DNA from: Dactylis glomerata
Taxonomy: Eukaryota > Streptophyta > Magnoliopsida > Poales > Poaceae
Reading direction: 5' to 3'
Assembly (NCBI GenBank): GCA_007115705.1
Contig: QXEO01000143.1
Location: 1,730,072 to 1,794,071, forward strand
DNA length: 64,000 bases
The position numbers were made by a program, and so were the translations under genes. Below the pieces are notes generated by a model. The model had not been told where the DNA came from. It made no database searches and saw nothing but the letters and a program-made list of their open reading frames with translations. Shown here one piece after another: positions 24,501-35,500 of the stretch. Numbering within the stretch: the first letter of the stretch is position 1; each line of letters opens with the position of its first letter.

Positions 24501-27500
24501 GAGCTTGAGCTCAGTGAATTACAAGCAGGTCCTAACCCGTTAAGATGTTCAGCTCATCTTTCTTCAACTGGGAGACACGGGTGCCCCCTTTGTAAAGGTG
24601 CAATACCATCCTGTGCCTCTTTGTTCTCATGTTCTGTAATATTGCCACTTTATAGTGCTTTTCTTGCAGATTTACTTGCCAGGTTTCCTCCACCAAGTGT
24701 TAGGATGAAACAACCATTTCCCACAAAACCTTGGGAATCTTCACCTGAAATGGTGAAAAAGCTTTTCCAGGTTATATGCAACACATTACTTTGTGACAGT
24801 ACAATATTATTATCATCATTGATAGAATTTACCTCACATGAAATAAGGAAAAGCAGCCCATGGTCTAATATCTGTGCAACTTTCATCAACTTATTATGGA
24901 ATTTTCTGCATTCTTAATGAAAGTGTGTGCCTTATTGCTGTCCTGGAATAAGGTTGGCCTTAAGAATCTTTCCATTCTGCTACCGGTTTTGTTCATAAAT
25001 CCAACCGATAGTTAATCAGATTTATTTACATCCGGGAAGTGGGAATATTTTAAATATGCTTTCACACATCTTCTATATATATGTAGTTTGGTTATTTAGT
25101 TTAGTTACATGTTGTTAAAAAGCTTAGTACCCTCTCTATTGTCCATACATACTGAAACTTGGTTGACTGTTAGATTCTTTCTTGCTTCTAATGTAAGTGT
25201 TACTGTCATGTTTGTAAATTCAATGTGTCCACCTTTCCTCTACTAGCTTTTACGTTGAAACTTGGCCAACATCTGTTAATTGGAAAATATTCTTGGCAGG
25301 TTGTCCGGTTTATCTACACACACTTTGGTAGTATGGATGTCCATCCCTTTACATTTGATGACTTTGTACAAGCATTCCATGACAAGGTGCATTTTCTTGG
25401 TAAAACATCCCTGGAATTGGCATGATTCATTGTATTGCTTTCTTATTGTGCAAATGTGATCTCCAGGACTCGTCGTTATTGGGGAAAGTACATCTCGGTC
25501 TTCTCAAGCTACTTATGTTAAACACAGATAGGGGCAGCAGCAGTGTGTTTGTTCCACGATCGTCTAAAGACAGCAGATATTTAAGCTTTCTAAACTTTGT
25601 GAGTTTTGAAAATGCTGCAGCATACTTTGGTTCATTTCAAGCATTCAGTTACACTTTGTTTGTATTCTACAGCTATTAGGTTATGGCGTCATTTCGGTAT
25701 AGTGATGCAGTCCACCTATGAATTTTGAATGAGTGGAAAACTTAGCAGTAGGTTCTCATTTTATTATTTTTTGTTAGTCTGTTTGAGTCTTGTTAGTCAA
25801 ATATTTATTTATACTGGAAGACGTATGCGAGTTAGTTGCACATCATGCAAAATTTATAGTCTGAATATGATGCTGCATTTGAAAGTCAAAGTGTATGGTC
25901 TTTGACTCTTGGTGCTGGAGCTGACCAATTTGTCGAGCTGTTTCATTACCATGCATTTTCTTTTGTTATGCTCCTGTTCCAGCTTACTCTGGATATTTAG
26001 TTAATGATTTCTTAGAAGGCAAATAAGGACAAACAAGGTCTAATAAACAACGGTGTAAGATTAATCGAGTTCATTCTCTAGTAGCACAAGGCTACTAATT
26101 TGTAGTGTTCATCTTACTTTATATTGCAATAACAAGATCGTGCAATAAGTGTGGCATCAACATGATCATACCATGCTGTTGGATCCGATAAATCATAAAC
26201 TTTTGTACAAAGAAATTGAGTAAATGCTATTCTTCTCCTATTTGCATTCATTTAGTACTGTGGCTTTGTCTCAACTGCAGCACCAAACTTCTCTATCAGT
26301 TGAGGTGTTCCTGTTGTCATACATGTGTCTTACTTCTCATAGGATGCAGAACAGGGCTTATGTTTCACCGAGTTAGTGCATTTTATGAATTGGCTTGACT
26401 CTCTTTTCTTATAGATTTGATGGAAAAGTAACTAGTGTCACTTTCTTCAGACTATTTCATGCTGCTGTCATTAGGGCGAATGCCATTGATTGGATTATAA
26501 GAGAACTGTCATCTCGCCTACCTTCTTCCTGTTTGAAGAACTTATGTGAAAAATTTATAATAGCTGAATGATTTATCTGTATAATCATATTAGTGACTTG
26601 TGTGGTTACATACATGTCTCCCTTTCAGGTTAGAGAACAAGAATTCGATGTGAACTTCTGGATCAAATCCCTGAATTCTCTTACTTGGGTTGAAATACTA
26701 CGCCAAGTTCTGGTAGCTTCAGGTTTTGGATCAGATCATCATATGCTGAATCGCAATTTCTTTAATAAGGTACGTAATGGGACATCTCATCATTCTAGAT
26801 TCTTTTAGCACTTGTATGTGGATGTGCATGCCTTTCAGGCTACAGCTACCAATATTGTATATATGCTGTAGCAATGGTTTTCCCCTATTAGTGTACAAGT
26901 AATTTTTTTTAAGGTAACACATCCTTCTGCTCACATCTTACAGGAGAAAAATCAAATGGTTAAATATGGGCTACGTCCTCGTACACTGAAAGGTGAATTG
27001 TTTGCACTATTGTCTAAGAAAGGAAGCAGTGGGTTAAAGGTATCTGAACTTGCCAAATCACCACAGGTATTTTTCTTTTACAGTATATAAAAAAAATATG
27101 TTCAAACTTATGACAGTTGGTCTTCTGTATGTAATTTTGGTTGAGTAACTCCCTAGCATTCTTGATTGTTCTCTGTTCAGATTATCGATCTTAACCTCTC
27201 AGGCGCATCAGAAGTAGAGCAGCATATATTCTCAACGCTCTCTAGTGACATCACGTTATTTGAGAAGATTGCACCTTCTGCATACCGTCTCCGTGTTGAT
27301 CCTCGGATTAAAGGAAAAGAAGATCCTAGATCAGATGCTGAGGATTCTGGAACTGTTGATGATGATGGGGATGCTAGCAGCAGTGGAGATGAATCTGTTG
27401 GTCCACAAGAGTTGAGTTTTCCTGAGCATGGAAGTAGAATTGTTAGGAGGAAACAGAAAAATGTGAATAAATGCAGTGAAATTGATGAAAGTTATTCTGG

Positions 27501-30241
27501 AGAACGATGGCTTCTGGGGTTGATGGAAGGCGAATACTCGGACCTAAGCATTGATGAGAAGTTGGATTGCTTGGTTGCTTTACTGGATGTTGTTTCTGGT
27601 GCTGGTTCTGTTCCAAGGCTTGAGGTAAGCTTCACTCTGTTTTGATATATTTCAGTTGCAGCATCTCATCTTGGTAGAGGACAACGTTTGCCTAAACCTA
27701 AAACGTGCATCCTGGACTTTAATTCATTATCTTGGTAGAGGATCATTAATTCATTATTCTTTTCTGTTGTTGTTAATTTTGCTGTATGCATCAAGTTGGT
27801 ACCTGACCATCGTGCTCTGGCTTGGTGATGTATAAAAAAAAGAGACCATCCCAGGCACTAGCACCCGATGGCTTTTCTTATAGAAGAAGACTCCATGAGA
27901 AACCCAATATTCAGTCCCCCATGGGACTCGAACTCAGGTCGGCTGAGAGCAAGACTTGCTCCCAAGCCACCAGGCTACTGCCTGGTTCTCAGCTCGGTGA
28001 TGTATGAATAGCTGGATGTTCTTAGAAGTGATCAGACGAGTTACTAGAGCAGGGTCTCATTCTTAGAAGATTGCTGGCATTATTGTTGCAGCTCCTTTTC
28101 TTTTAAAATCATCCAAACCATGAATCATTTATGCAAATTTGTCTCAAATATTATTTTTTGTTTTCTGTAGATTGATTATTGTAGCGATACTGACTGTCTC
28201 TCTTCATGGCTGCAAGCATGTTTAGAAGAAATGGACGTTTTTAGTAGAGAATACATACCTGTAGATGGACATTTTACGTGGAGAATGCTTGCCTTAGGCT
28301 ACCGTATAACTGTCAATCAAAGTCTTCAAAGTGAACATAAATACCAGAGTCATTTCTCAGTTATCTTGCATAACTTCATTGTGTCACATGCCAAGTTCAA
28401 GTCCAGCTTTACAGATGTTCCATTCTATATTTGTATGCTCTGTTGGCAAACACAGAACCTTATTTTATTATTCTCTACCTTTTGTAGGAACCACAAAGTG
28501 TCCTGTCTAACATACAGAGAACACAGTCACATGCCTCAGGTGGGAAAATAAAGAAGTTGACAAAAACCATTTATCAATCTAGTGACGAGTACTTAAATAG
28601 ACCAGGAAGCTCGCCCAGTTTTGATTCTTCTATGCAAGGGCAGTCAGGAAGCCTGAAAAGTCAGGATTACATTGTTGACTCTGGAGCTAATGAATCATCT
28701 ACAGGATTTGCACATCAGCCACAAGTTGTTCTCTTAGGATCAGACCGCAGGTATAACAATTATTGGCTTTTCCTTGGCCCTTGCCGGGCAGATGATCCAG
28801 GGCATCGCAGGGTCTACTTTGAGTCCTCGGAAGATGGCCACTGGGAGGTGATTGATTCACCACAGGTTGTCCACCTGCTAACTTTGCTTAGATATATAAC
28901 TTTGTCTCTGCCACTTATTTAATCACTTGAGTATGAACTTCCCCAAATAAAGTTACTGTTCTATTCCTTCTTTCTGTAATGCAGGAATTACTTTCGCTGC
29001 TGTCTGTCCTAGACATCAGAGGCACTAGGGAAGCTCATCTTCTTGCATCAATGAAAAAAAGGCAAGCTTATCTTTTTGAAGGCATGAAAAAACACTTAGA
29101 AGATGGGAACACGGCTGCGTTTGCAGCATCATCTGATTCTTCTCGTTCCGAGACAAGCTGTGGAAACAGAGATTCACCCAAGCCAAGTAGTGGAGATGGA
29201 GCTTCGCCCCTATCAGACATTGACAGTGCTTCTATTCCCACATATCTAGCTGATAGTATTCTAAATGCATCATCTGCAATAGTAATCGAAGTTGGCAGGA
29301 GAAGTGATGAGAAGACACTGAAGTGGGAAAGGTTGCAAGCGCTAGATAAATGGATCTGGACTTCTTTCTATGCTTCTCTTACTGCTGTCAAGTGTGGCAA
29401 GAGGTCATTTAAGGAATCACTTGTTCATTGTGATAGTTGTCATGATCTGTACTGGAGAGACGAAAAACATTGCAGAATATGCCACTCTACTTTTGAAGTT
29501 GGTTTCGATCTTGAAGAGAGATATGCTATACATGTGGCAACATGCAGGGAGCCTGAAGGTTTGTACGATGTGCCAAATCATAAAGTGCTTCCTTCGCAGC
29601 TACAGGCACTTAAAGCAGCTATTCATGCTATCGAGGTGAGTACTAAAAAATGGTTGTCCTATGCAGTTTATTGTCTGGGATTTACTTTGTTAACAAACTA
29701 CGTAGTGACTCAAAGTTGAGTTTTGTATCTGTTGTATTGGATTGCCAGTAACTTGTTTGTACAAGTGTTCACAAAAAAACATATGCATTTCATAGCAGTT
29801 TCTTAATATTATTTTTCCTTATAATATGCCCTGGTGTAGGCACGCATGCCTGCGGCAGCTTTTGCTGGTTTGTGGATGAAGTCTTCACACAAACTGTGGG
29901 TTAAACGGCTGCGACGAACATCATCATTACCCGAGCTTTTACAGGTCAGTAATATTGCCCTGTTCACATCATTATATGAGAACTTTCATTAAGTTTCAAG
30001 TAAATTACTCAGTATTTACTACCTTCTGTTTTGCCATGTTTCTTCCCTGCAGGTTCTTAATGATTTTGTTGCGGCAATTGACGAGGATTGGTTGTACCAA
30101 AGTTCCCCAACAGTAAGCTTTTGTTCATATCTGGATGACATTACTGTATACTTCCAAACGATGCCACAAACAACGTCCGCAGTTGCACTCTGGGTTGTCA
30201 AATTGGATGCCCTCATTGCACCTTATTTGGTGCAAAGCTGA
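21578..30241 (+). CDS. RLT3: Homeobox-DDT domain protein, RLT3-like chromatin regulator; 16 coding exons
   Basis: Nuclear protein of the RINGLET (RLT) family, whose relatives partner ISWI remodellers and act on developmental transcription. Exons: 21578-21668, 21776-22189, 22895-22947, 23806-24015, 24129-24191, 24381-24597, 24670-24770, 25300-25386, 25467-25598, 26629-26769, 26944-27066, 27181-27624, 28488-28865, 28985-29635, 29840-29944, 30053-30241. All junctions are GT-AG and in phase, predicting 1132 residues, near the expected RLT3 length. Homeodomain 16-68, with helix 3 VRIWFKERRRKERK. Then PKDYILRKVFRKDGP, basic NLS-like runs (about 182-186 and 257-277), a DDT domain (384-436, FTFDDFVQAFHDKDSSLLGKV), HARE-HTH (512-585), an acidic stretch, WHIM1 (about 650-683) and a WSD-like block (775-830). 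A Cys/His cluster lies at C967, C970, C981, C984, H1001 and C1005. Least certain are the acceptor of exon 3 (22895 or 22889) and the region before 28488, where a 90-nt in-frame extra exon (28171-28260) is possible. The start follows a leader intron; a second ATG follows at once. Confidence 0.92.
22701..22780. mobile_element. Stowaway-like MITE (80 bp) in an intron of the homeobox-DDT gene
   Basis: The ends TACCTCCGTTCCGAAATGTA and TACATTTCAGAACGGAGGTA are inverted repeats bounded by TA, the Stowaway target. The whole unit is a near-perfect hairpin within the intron 22190-22894. Confidence 0.85.
23398..23530 (-). mobile_element. Candidate tRNA-derived SINE in an intron
   Basis: On the minus strand, an A-box-like part (about GCGATACCCAGTAAG) is followed about 30 nt on by a B-box-like CCCAGTTCAAATG. 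The copy ends in a T-run (AAGATTTTTTT). The layout resembles the clearer SINE at 27834-27995, but no target duplication was found. Confidence 0.35.
27834..27995 (-). mobile_element. tRNA-derived SINE (Au-like), 162 bp, in an intron of the homeobox-DDT gene
   Basis: A perfect 10-bp direct repeat GGTGATGTAT flanks it (27824-27833 and 27996-28005). On the minus strand it has an A box (TAGCCTGGTGGCTTGGGAGC), a B box (GAGTTCGAGTCCC) and a T-rich 3' end (CTCTTTTTTTT). Structure, length and duplication are those of a plant SINE; assignment to the Au family of grasses is by recall. It is not a functional tRNA gene. Confidence 0.85.
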
Positions 30242-30887
30242 TTGACAGAGCATTAGCCAACAGATCCATGCAGACAAGTATGTTATTGGTTGATTCTCTA
30301 TATTATCTAATGTTTATGTGCTTCTTAAAGCTGCGATTTTGTCTTGTTTACTACAATCAACTTAGTGTCTCTTAACTTCTAATATAATTGTTCCCATGAA
30401 GCACCTGTACATTCCGGAATACAGAATGAGAATAGCTACTGCACCTTTGTGTACTTTATCAGTATTCAGTAGCTTTATCAATCAGTATTGATGGTACAAT
30501 GTGACAATTTAGATGAACCCAACTTGTCAGACCACTATCGCAAGCTCCATACCATGCCTTTGGCTTCATGTTTGGTCCGGGCCTAGCTTAGCTCGGACAG
30601 AGTTAGTTCTTTCTCGAGAGAGAACACTTTAAGCATATTTGGAATCTAGTCTCAACGAATAAGGAGGACATCTGATCCTGCTCCCTTCACCCCCAACACA
30701 CACAAAACAGAGGGTCTCACAAGTAAAAGTATGAGAGAGACTGCATCACTGATTTATATCTTTGTACAGGCAAATAGTTACGTTCTGTAAAATTAATGGA
30801 CAATACATGATTACATCCAGCCTGTGTGGGACAAATAGGACATCTCTGTCATCGATGGTGCATGCCACAGTTCACAGCAAATTCTAG
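30242..30887 (+). other. 3' flank / untranslated region of the homeobox-DDT gene
   Basis: AT-rich sequence follows the stop codon with no coding potential. I could not choose a polyadenylation site with confidence. Confidence 0.4.
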
Positions 30888-30994
30888 TACTCCCTCCGAC
30901 CCATAATACTCTTCGCTAATATAGATGTATCTAGACACATTTTAGTGGTAGATACATCCATATTAGGGAAGAGTAATATGGGTCGGAGGGAGTA
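30888..30994. mobile_element. Stowaway MITE, copy 1 (107 bp)
   Basis: Terminal inverted repeats CTCCCTCCGACCCATAATAC and GTAATATGGGTCGGAGGGAG are bounded by TA on both sides. The unit is a near-complete hairpin. Same family as the next two copies. Confidence 0.92.
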
Positions 30995-31105
30995 GTAGTA
31001 TTTTCCAAGCAGTGTCAGTACTAGAATCAGTATTGTGCAAACTTTTTTCTGACTATATGCCATTATTGTGACTAGATTCATTTTACCTAGTCCTTCAGAA
31101 TTTTA

Positions 31106-31212
31106 TACTCCCTTCGACCCATATTACTCTTCGCTAATACGGATGTATCTATCACTAAAATGTGTCTAGATACATCTATACTAGTGAAGAGTAATATGGA
31201 TCGGAGGGAGTA
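31106..31212. mobile_element. Stowaway MITE, copy 2 (107 bp)
   Basis: Starts TACTCCCTTCGACCCATATT and ends AATATGGATCGGAGGGAGTA, bounded by TA. It has the same length and core (CTCTTCGCTAATACGGATGT) as its neighbours. Confidence 0.92.
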
Positions 31213-31213
31213 C

Positions 31214-31320
31214 TACTCCCTCCGATCCATATTACTCTTCGCTAATACGGATGTATCTACCACAAAAATGTGTCTGGATATATCTATATTAGCGAAGAGT
31301 ATTATGGGTCGGAGGGAGTA
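31214..31320. mobile_element. Stowaway MITE, copy 3 (107 bp), one base from copy 2
   Basis: Starts TACTCCCTCCGATCCATATT and ends TATTATGGGTCGGAGGGAGT plus A. Only one base separates it from copy 2, so the two form a direct tandem of hairpins. Confidence 0.92.
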
Positions 31321-32174
31321 ATATTTTTTCAACGGTCTCCAATAACATTTTGCCAATCATACTATACAGGAACGCAGGTATGCGTGAGATAGCTAGGAAC
31401 TAGATGGATTATTTTGTTTGCTGCTCCAGCAAGCAGCCAGCTGCCACTTCCTTTTTTTTGGGTATCAGTGTCAATCTTTTGATTGGTGTCCGCGCTTTTT
31501 CTCGAGGCGAGACGAGCATGATGCCTTTTTTCCCCTTGATCCTGAGGCCGTCACCTTTGAGATTGTGATCTTGAACTTTGCAGAAGCAGTGGCATCTTGC
31601 TCTGGAAAACATCATCTGTTCTCGCTTCTGGCAGATAGCTGTGTCGTGTGTACAATAATGTAGACGCGAGAGAATTCTTTGTTAATAATCATCGCTTTGG
31701 CTTTGTATATTTCTTGTACTTTTATTGGTCAGCTAGGCACTTGACTGGATAATACCTATTCATGAAATAGAAGTGCTATAGATCTTTTTGTCAGTTTGTT
31801 AGGGTAGGTCTTCTGCCTCCAGGAGAGCATGGCGCCACCACTGGGCTATTTGTATTACCTATGTATGTTCCAAAATGTAAGACGTTTTGTTCATGGGGAA
31901 GAAACTTGCAATAATGCCCCCGACAATAAATGTGGTCGGTAACACGCGTGAAGTGCTTACTTTCCTTGGCATGCGACTTTATCTCAAGAACCTGCTTAAT
32001 TACAGAACGATCATCCTCATGTAGTTGCTGTAGTAGTCTATGATGTACAATTCAATGTTTGTATCTGACACCAGGGGCGGAGCTTCAGCCCTGCCCGGGC
32101 TCGGCTTCGTCCGGCAAGTGCAGTAAACAACGCAACATTAGGCGTTAATCTCCACTTCTCCATTTCCATCTCCA
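31321..32174. other. Intergenic sequence without recognisable features
   Basis: Small open frames (for example 31418-31663) have no family signature. A short MITE-like remnant (GTTCCAAAATGTAAGACGTT) lies near 31870. Confidence 0.4.
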
Positions 32175-32560
32175 TCTCCACTAATATAATATAATAAATA
32201 TATCTCTATCTTCATCTCCATCTCCATCTCTACTAATATAAAAAGAGAGAGTGTCAGATCCGGAGGATATGAACCGTCCACTCTATTAAATTGAACGTCC
32301 TAGATTGCTTCAATGATATACGATTTGCTTTGCGCTCAAACTAATCCCCGCTTAGCGAGACCAACCGTCCCCACGACTCCATCTCCATCTCCACTAATAT
32401 ATATAACATATAAATAAAACTAATATAAAAAGAGAGAGTGTCCGTCCACTCTACCAAATTAAACGTCCAAGATTGCTTCAATGATGTACGATTTGCTTTG
32501 CGCTCAAACTAATCCCCGCTTAGCGAGACCAACCGTCCCCCACGAGGCAATAAAGAAAAA
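32175..32560 (+). repeat. Stacked Helitron 5' ends (three copies)
   Basis: The terminus TCTCYACTAATATA occurs at 32175, 32227 and 32388, each preceded by A, as expected for insertion between A and T. The second and third copies are followed by about 150 bp of homologous sequence (GAGAGAGTGTC..., GATTGCTTCAATGAT, CTAATCCCCGCTTAGCGAGA), so the 5' region is duplicated with a period of 161 bp. Confidence 0.75.
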
Positions 32561-35500
32561 CAAAACCGTCCCCCCACGCACCCCGCGCACCGACCACCCA
32601 GCCGAGTAATCTTGCCCACCGACAAGCAGGCGAGTTCGCCGCACGGCAGGCAAGGCCGCCGCCCTGACCCACGCGAGGTCGCCGGCAAGAAGGCGAGGTC
32701 GCCGCCCCGCAGGCGAGGGCGCCGCCCAGACCTATGCGAGGTCGCCGGAAAGCATCCAGGCGAGGTACGTCACCCAACACGCGAGCTGGCCGCCCCCCAG
32801 GCGAGGACACCGCCCATCACTGCTTCCCCCCCCCCGAAGCCGCCACGCCGTCGCATCTCTGCCGCATCACGACCCAGCCACGCCCAGACGCCGACCATAT
32901 GCGCGCCCAGCGGCCGACGACGCGCATGCCCAGACGCCAACGGTCTACGCGCCCAGCGGCCGACGACGCGCATGCCCAGACACCAACGGTCTGCGCGCCT
33001 CAGGCATATGCTTGTCGCCGTCCGCGCTCCATCATCGCTGTCCCGCCCGTCTTCCATGAGCAGCTGAACAAGTCCCGTGGTTGCAGACTGGTACGTGTTG
33101 TTCATCTAGATTGTTGACTTTCTTCCCACTTGGTTGCAATTCTCCATGAAATTGATTCCATCGCTGCTGCTATGCGTGGTGATAGATGCCGTCTGGACAA
33201 AGAGATCAATTTACAACTCTGTCGTGGACGAGGTTGTGTCAATTGGTGATGCTTCAGCTAGAGACGGCAATGAAAGGAGGAAAGCATTGCTTTGTGAGAT
33301 TCAGCTACTTAACCAATTCAGTGCCTCATCATGGAAGGACCGAAACATTAACAGGATAACCTTCCACAAGGAACCCAACTAGATTCCGTTGTCAGAGGGC
33401 CCCATCGTCGCCGTCCCATCCGCCTGTCAAGGACGCAGTTCAGGAGCTCGACGCCTCGACGTTGTTCACTTCCGCGGACTCCGCCACTCCGCCTACTACT
33501 AATAAAGTGGGTGATCTGTTCTTGTGTTCTGGCGCTCTGTACTACAATTTTTTTGGTCATTAACGCTGCAGGTCATGGCGTTGTCCCCCACTTCGCCTGC
33601 TACTGAAATAAAACAGGTGCTCTGTTCTTGTGTTCAAACGGCCTGTTCTACAATTTTTCTGGAGTTGTAAATTTTATAATTTCAAAATCAATAGATGTGC
33701 GAAATCAACACTGTTTACCAATCAGCATACCAGACCTATCCCATTACCGTAGCCTAGCAACCGATTTTGTAATAGCAGAGGTAATGCCCCTTGTGCTCTT
33801 GCAATTTGCAAAAACAGAGGTAATGCCCATTGTCTAACCATCGCTGTAGGAATGTACTCTATTCCGTTCTGAGATCCATGAGACGCATGAATATATGGGT
33901 TAATTTTGTATTTTTTTAATACAGGAAGAAATAAGGTTAGTGCAATGAAGTTTTTAAATCAATGATACATAAGTAACAGCTTCAGTCATGACGTCCTTCT
34001 CGCCCCAGTAGTAACCGTGGCCAGCAGGACAGCTTCCCCGATTCAGTAGGGTTGATTGCAAAATGTACTAGCTCGATTTTCTTCATAATCTTTCCATTCA
34101 GATTTTGTTCACCACATGTCTAAGCTTCTTTCGTTATTTTTGGTAGATGGCTGATTTACAATACCTGAGAATTTGGTTTGATTTTGTACATCGGTGAGGC
34201 TGAGTTATTACATTACAAAGCATAAATTTCACTCCAGATATGACAAAGGATAGTTTCTCACTTTTTCCTATATTTTGTTTTGGAATTCGGATGCCTGTTA
34301 TTAGCAAAAGCTTTGGTACTGTACTACTTGCAACCTGCAAAGCATTCTTCAGCTACCACTTTAAGATAATTGTGTGTTCAGGATTATATTTGGTTTAAGT
34401 AGTATGGTTATTACAAGATAAAGCATTTTGTATCTAACTGATTATTATTGTCCTGTGGATATATCTTGATAAAATAAGAGAAATGGGAAAAGTGATTAAT
34501 GAAGAGGAGTGCTAGACTCTCATGCCCACACTAATTAATCAGGTAGCATATGCAAATTATCTAGCATCTCACATTCAGGTATGACTATTAAATCCAAGGA
34601 ATAACGTTCTTGACATGATGTACCGCCGTACAGAAATGGTGATTCGTCAATGAAGGACTCATCGGTACGGCGAGGGATGCATGACTCTGGTTGCTCCTCC
34701 TCCTATCAAGGATGGAGTCTTAAGGTATTCACTTTGGTTCGACTTCAACAAAAGAGGTTAAAATATCACACAAGTTCATGTGTATACATAAATATCAATT
34801 GCATACATGATTGGAAATGAGCTACTCATTTATTTCAACAATTTCAGTGTCCATCATTTGAACATGCTTTGTAGTTTTCCTGAATATAAAGTTAACCAAA
34901 GTTCTACTAAAATTTCGCTATTTCGATTCCAGAGGCTGTTGGCTAAATTACCAGAGCCACCTGCTCAACTCTGCCAAAGTTGATCATCCGGCCATCAAGA
35001 ATTTGGCTGTGCCTGCAGGTCTCAGTATGGTGGCGGATTCAGGACTTCAGTATGCGGTATCAGAATTGGTGGGAGTCCTGCTTACTTCCTTTGGAAGGTT
35101 AATATTTATTCCTCGGCCATGTTTTAGAGCTGTAGGAAAGATAGAAAATTGATCTTAAAATCATGCACGTGAAAGTTTGGTTCTACTCATCCTCCTCCAT
35201 GTGCAATTTTTTAAACAAGTACTTCATATGTTGGTAAATCAAGGCTTTATATATTTTTTTTATAATAATACTATCCGTGTTGATTGGTTGTTTTCTTTAG
35301 TCCGTGGTCGCAGTTCAGGTGTCAAATTCTTTTCATGGACACAAATATAGTACAGTATTTATTATTATTTGTTGTATCGAACTGCTGCAGCTCCTGGACT
35401 GGTAATTGAGTAAAATGTGTCATGGACCTATAGTGCTATCTTGATAATAAGGGATGTTGTAGTCTGTATTATCAAGTGAAAACTGTTTCTGTTTTTGTTG

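Noticed and set aside
27834..27995. Possible tRNA gene on the minus strand
   Set aside because: A and B boxes are present, but there is no cloverleaf with paired acceptor stem, and a 10-bp target duplication marks it as a SINE.
30888..31320. CRISPR-like spaced repeats
   Set aside because: Plant sequence; the repeated units are TA-bounded MITE hairpins, not short direct repeats with unique spacers.
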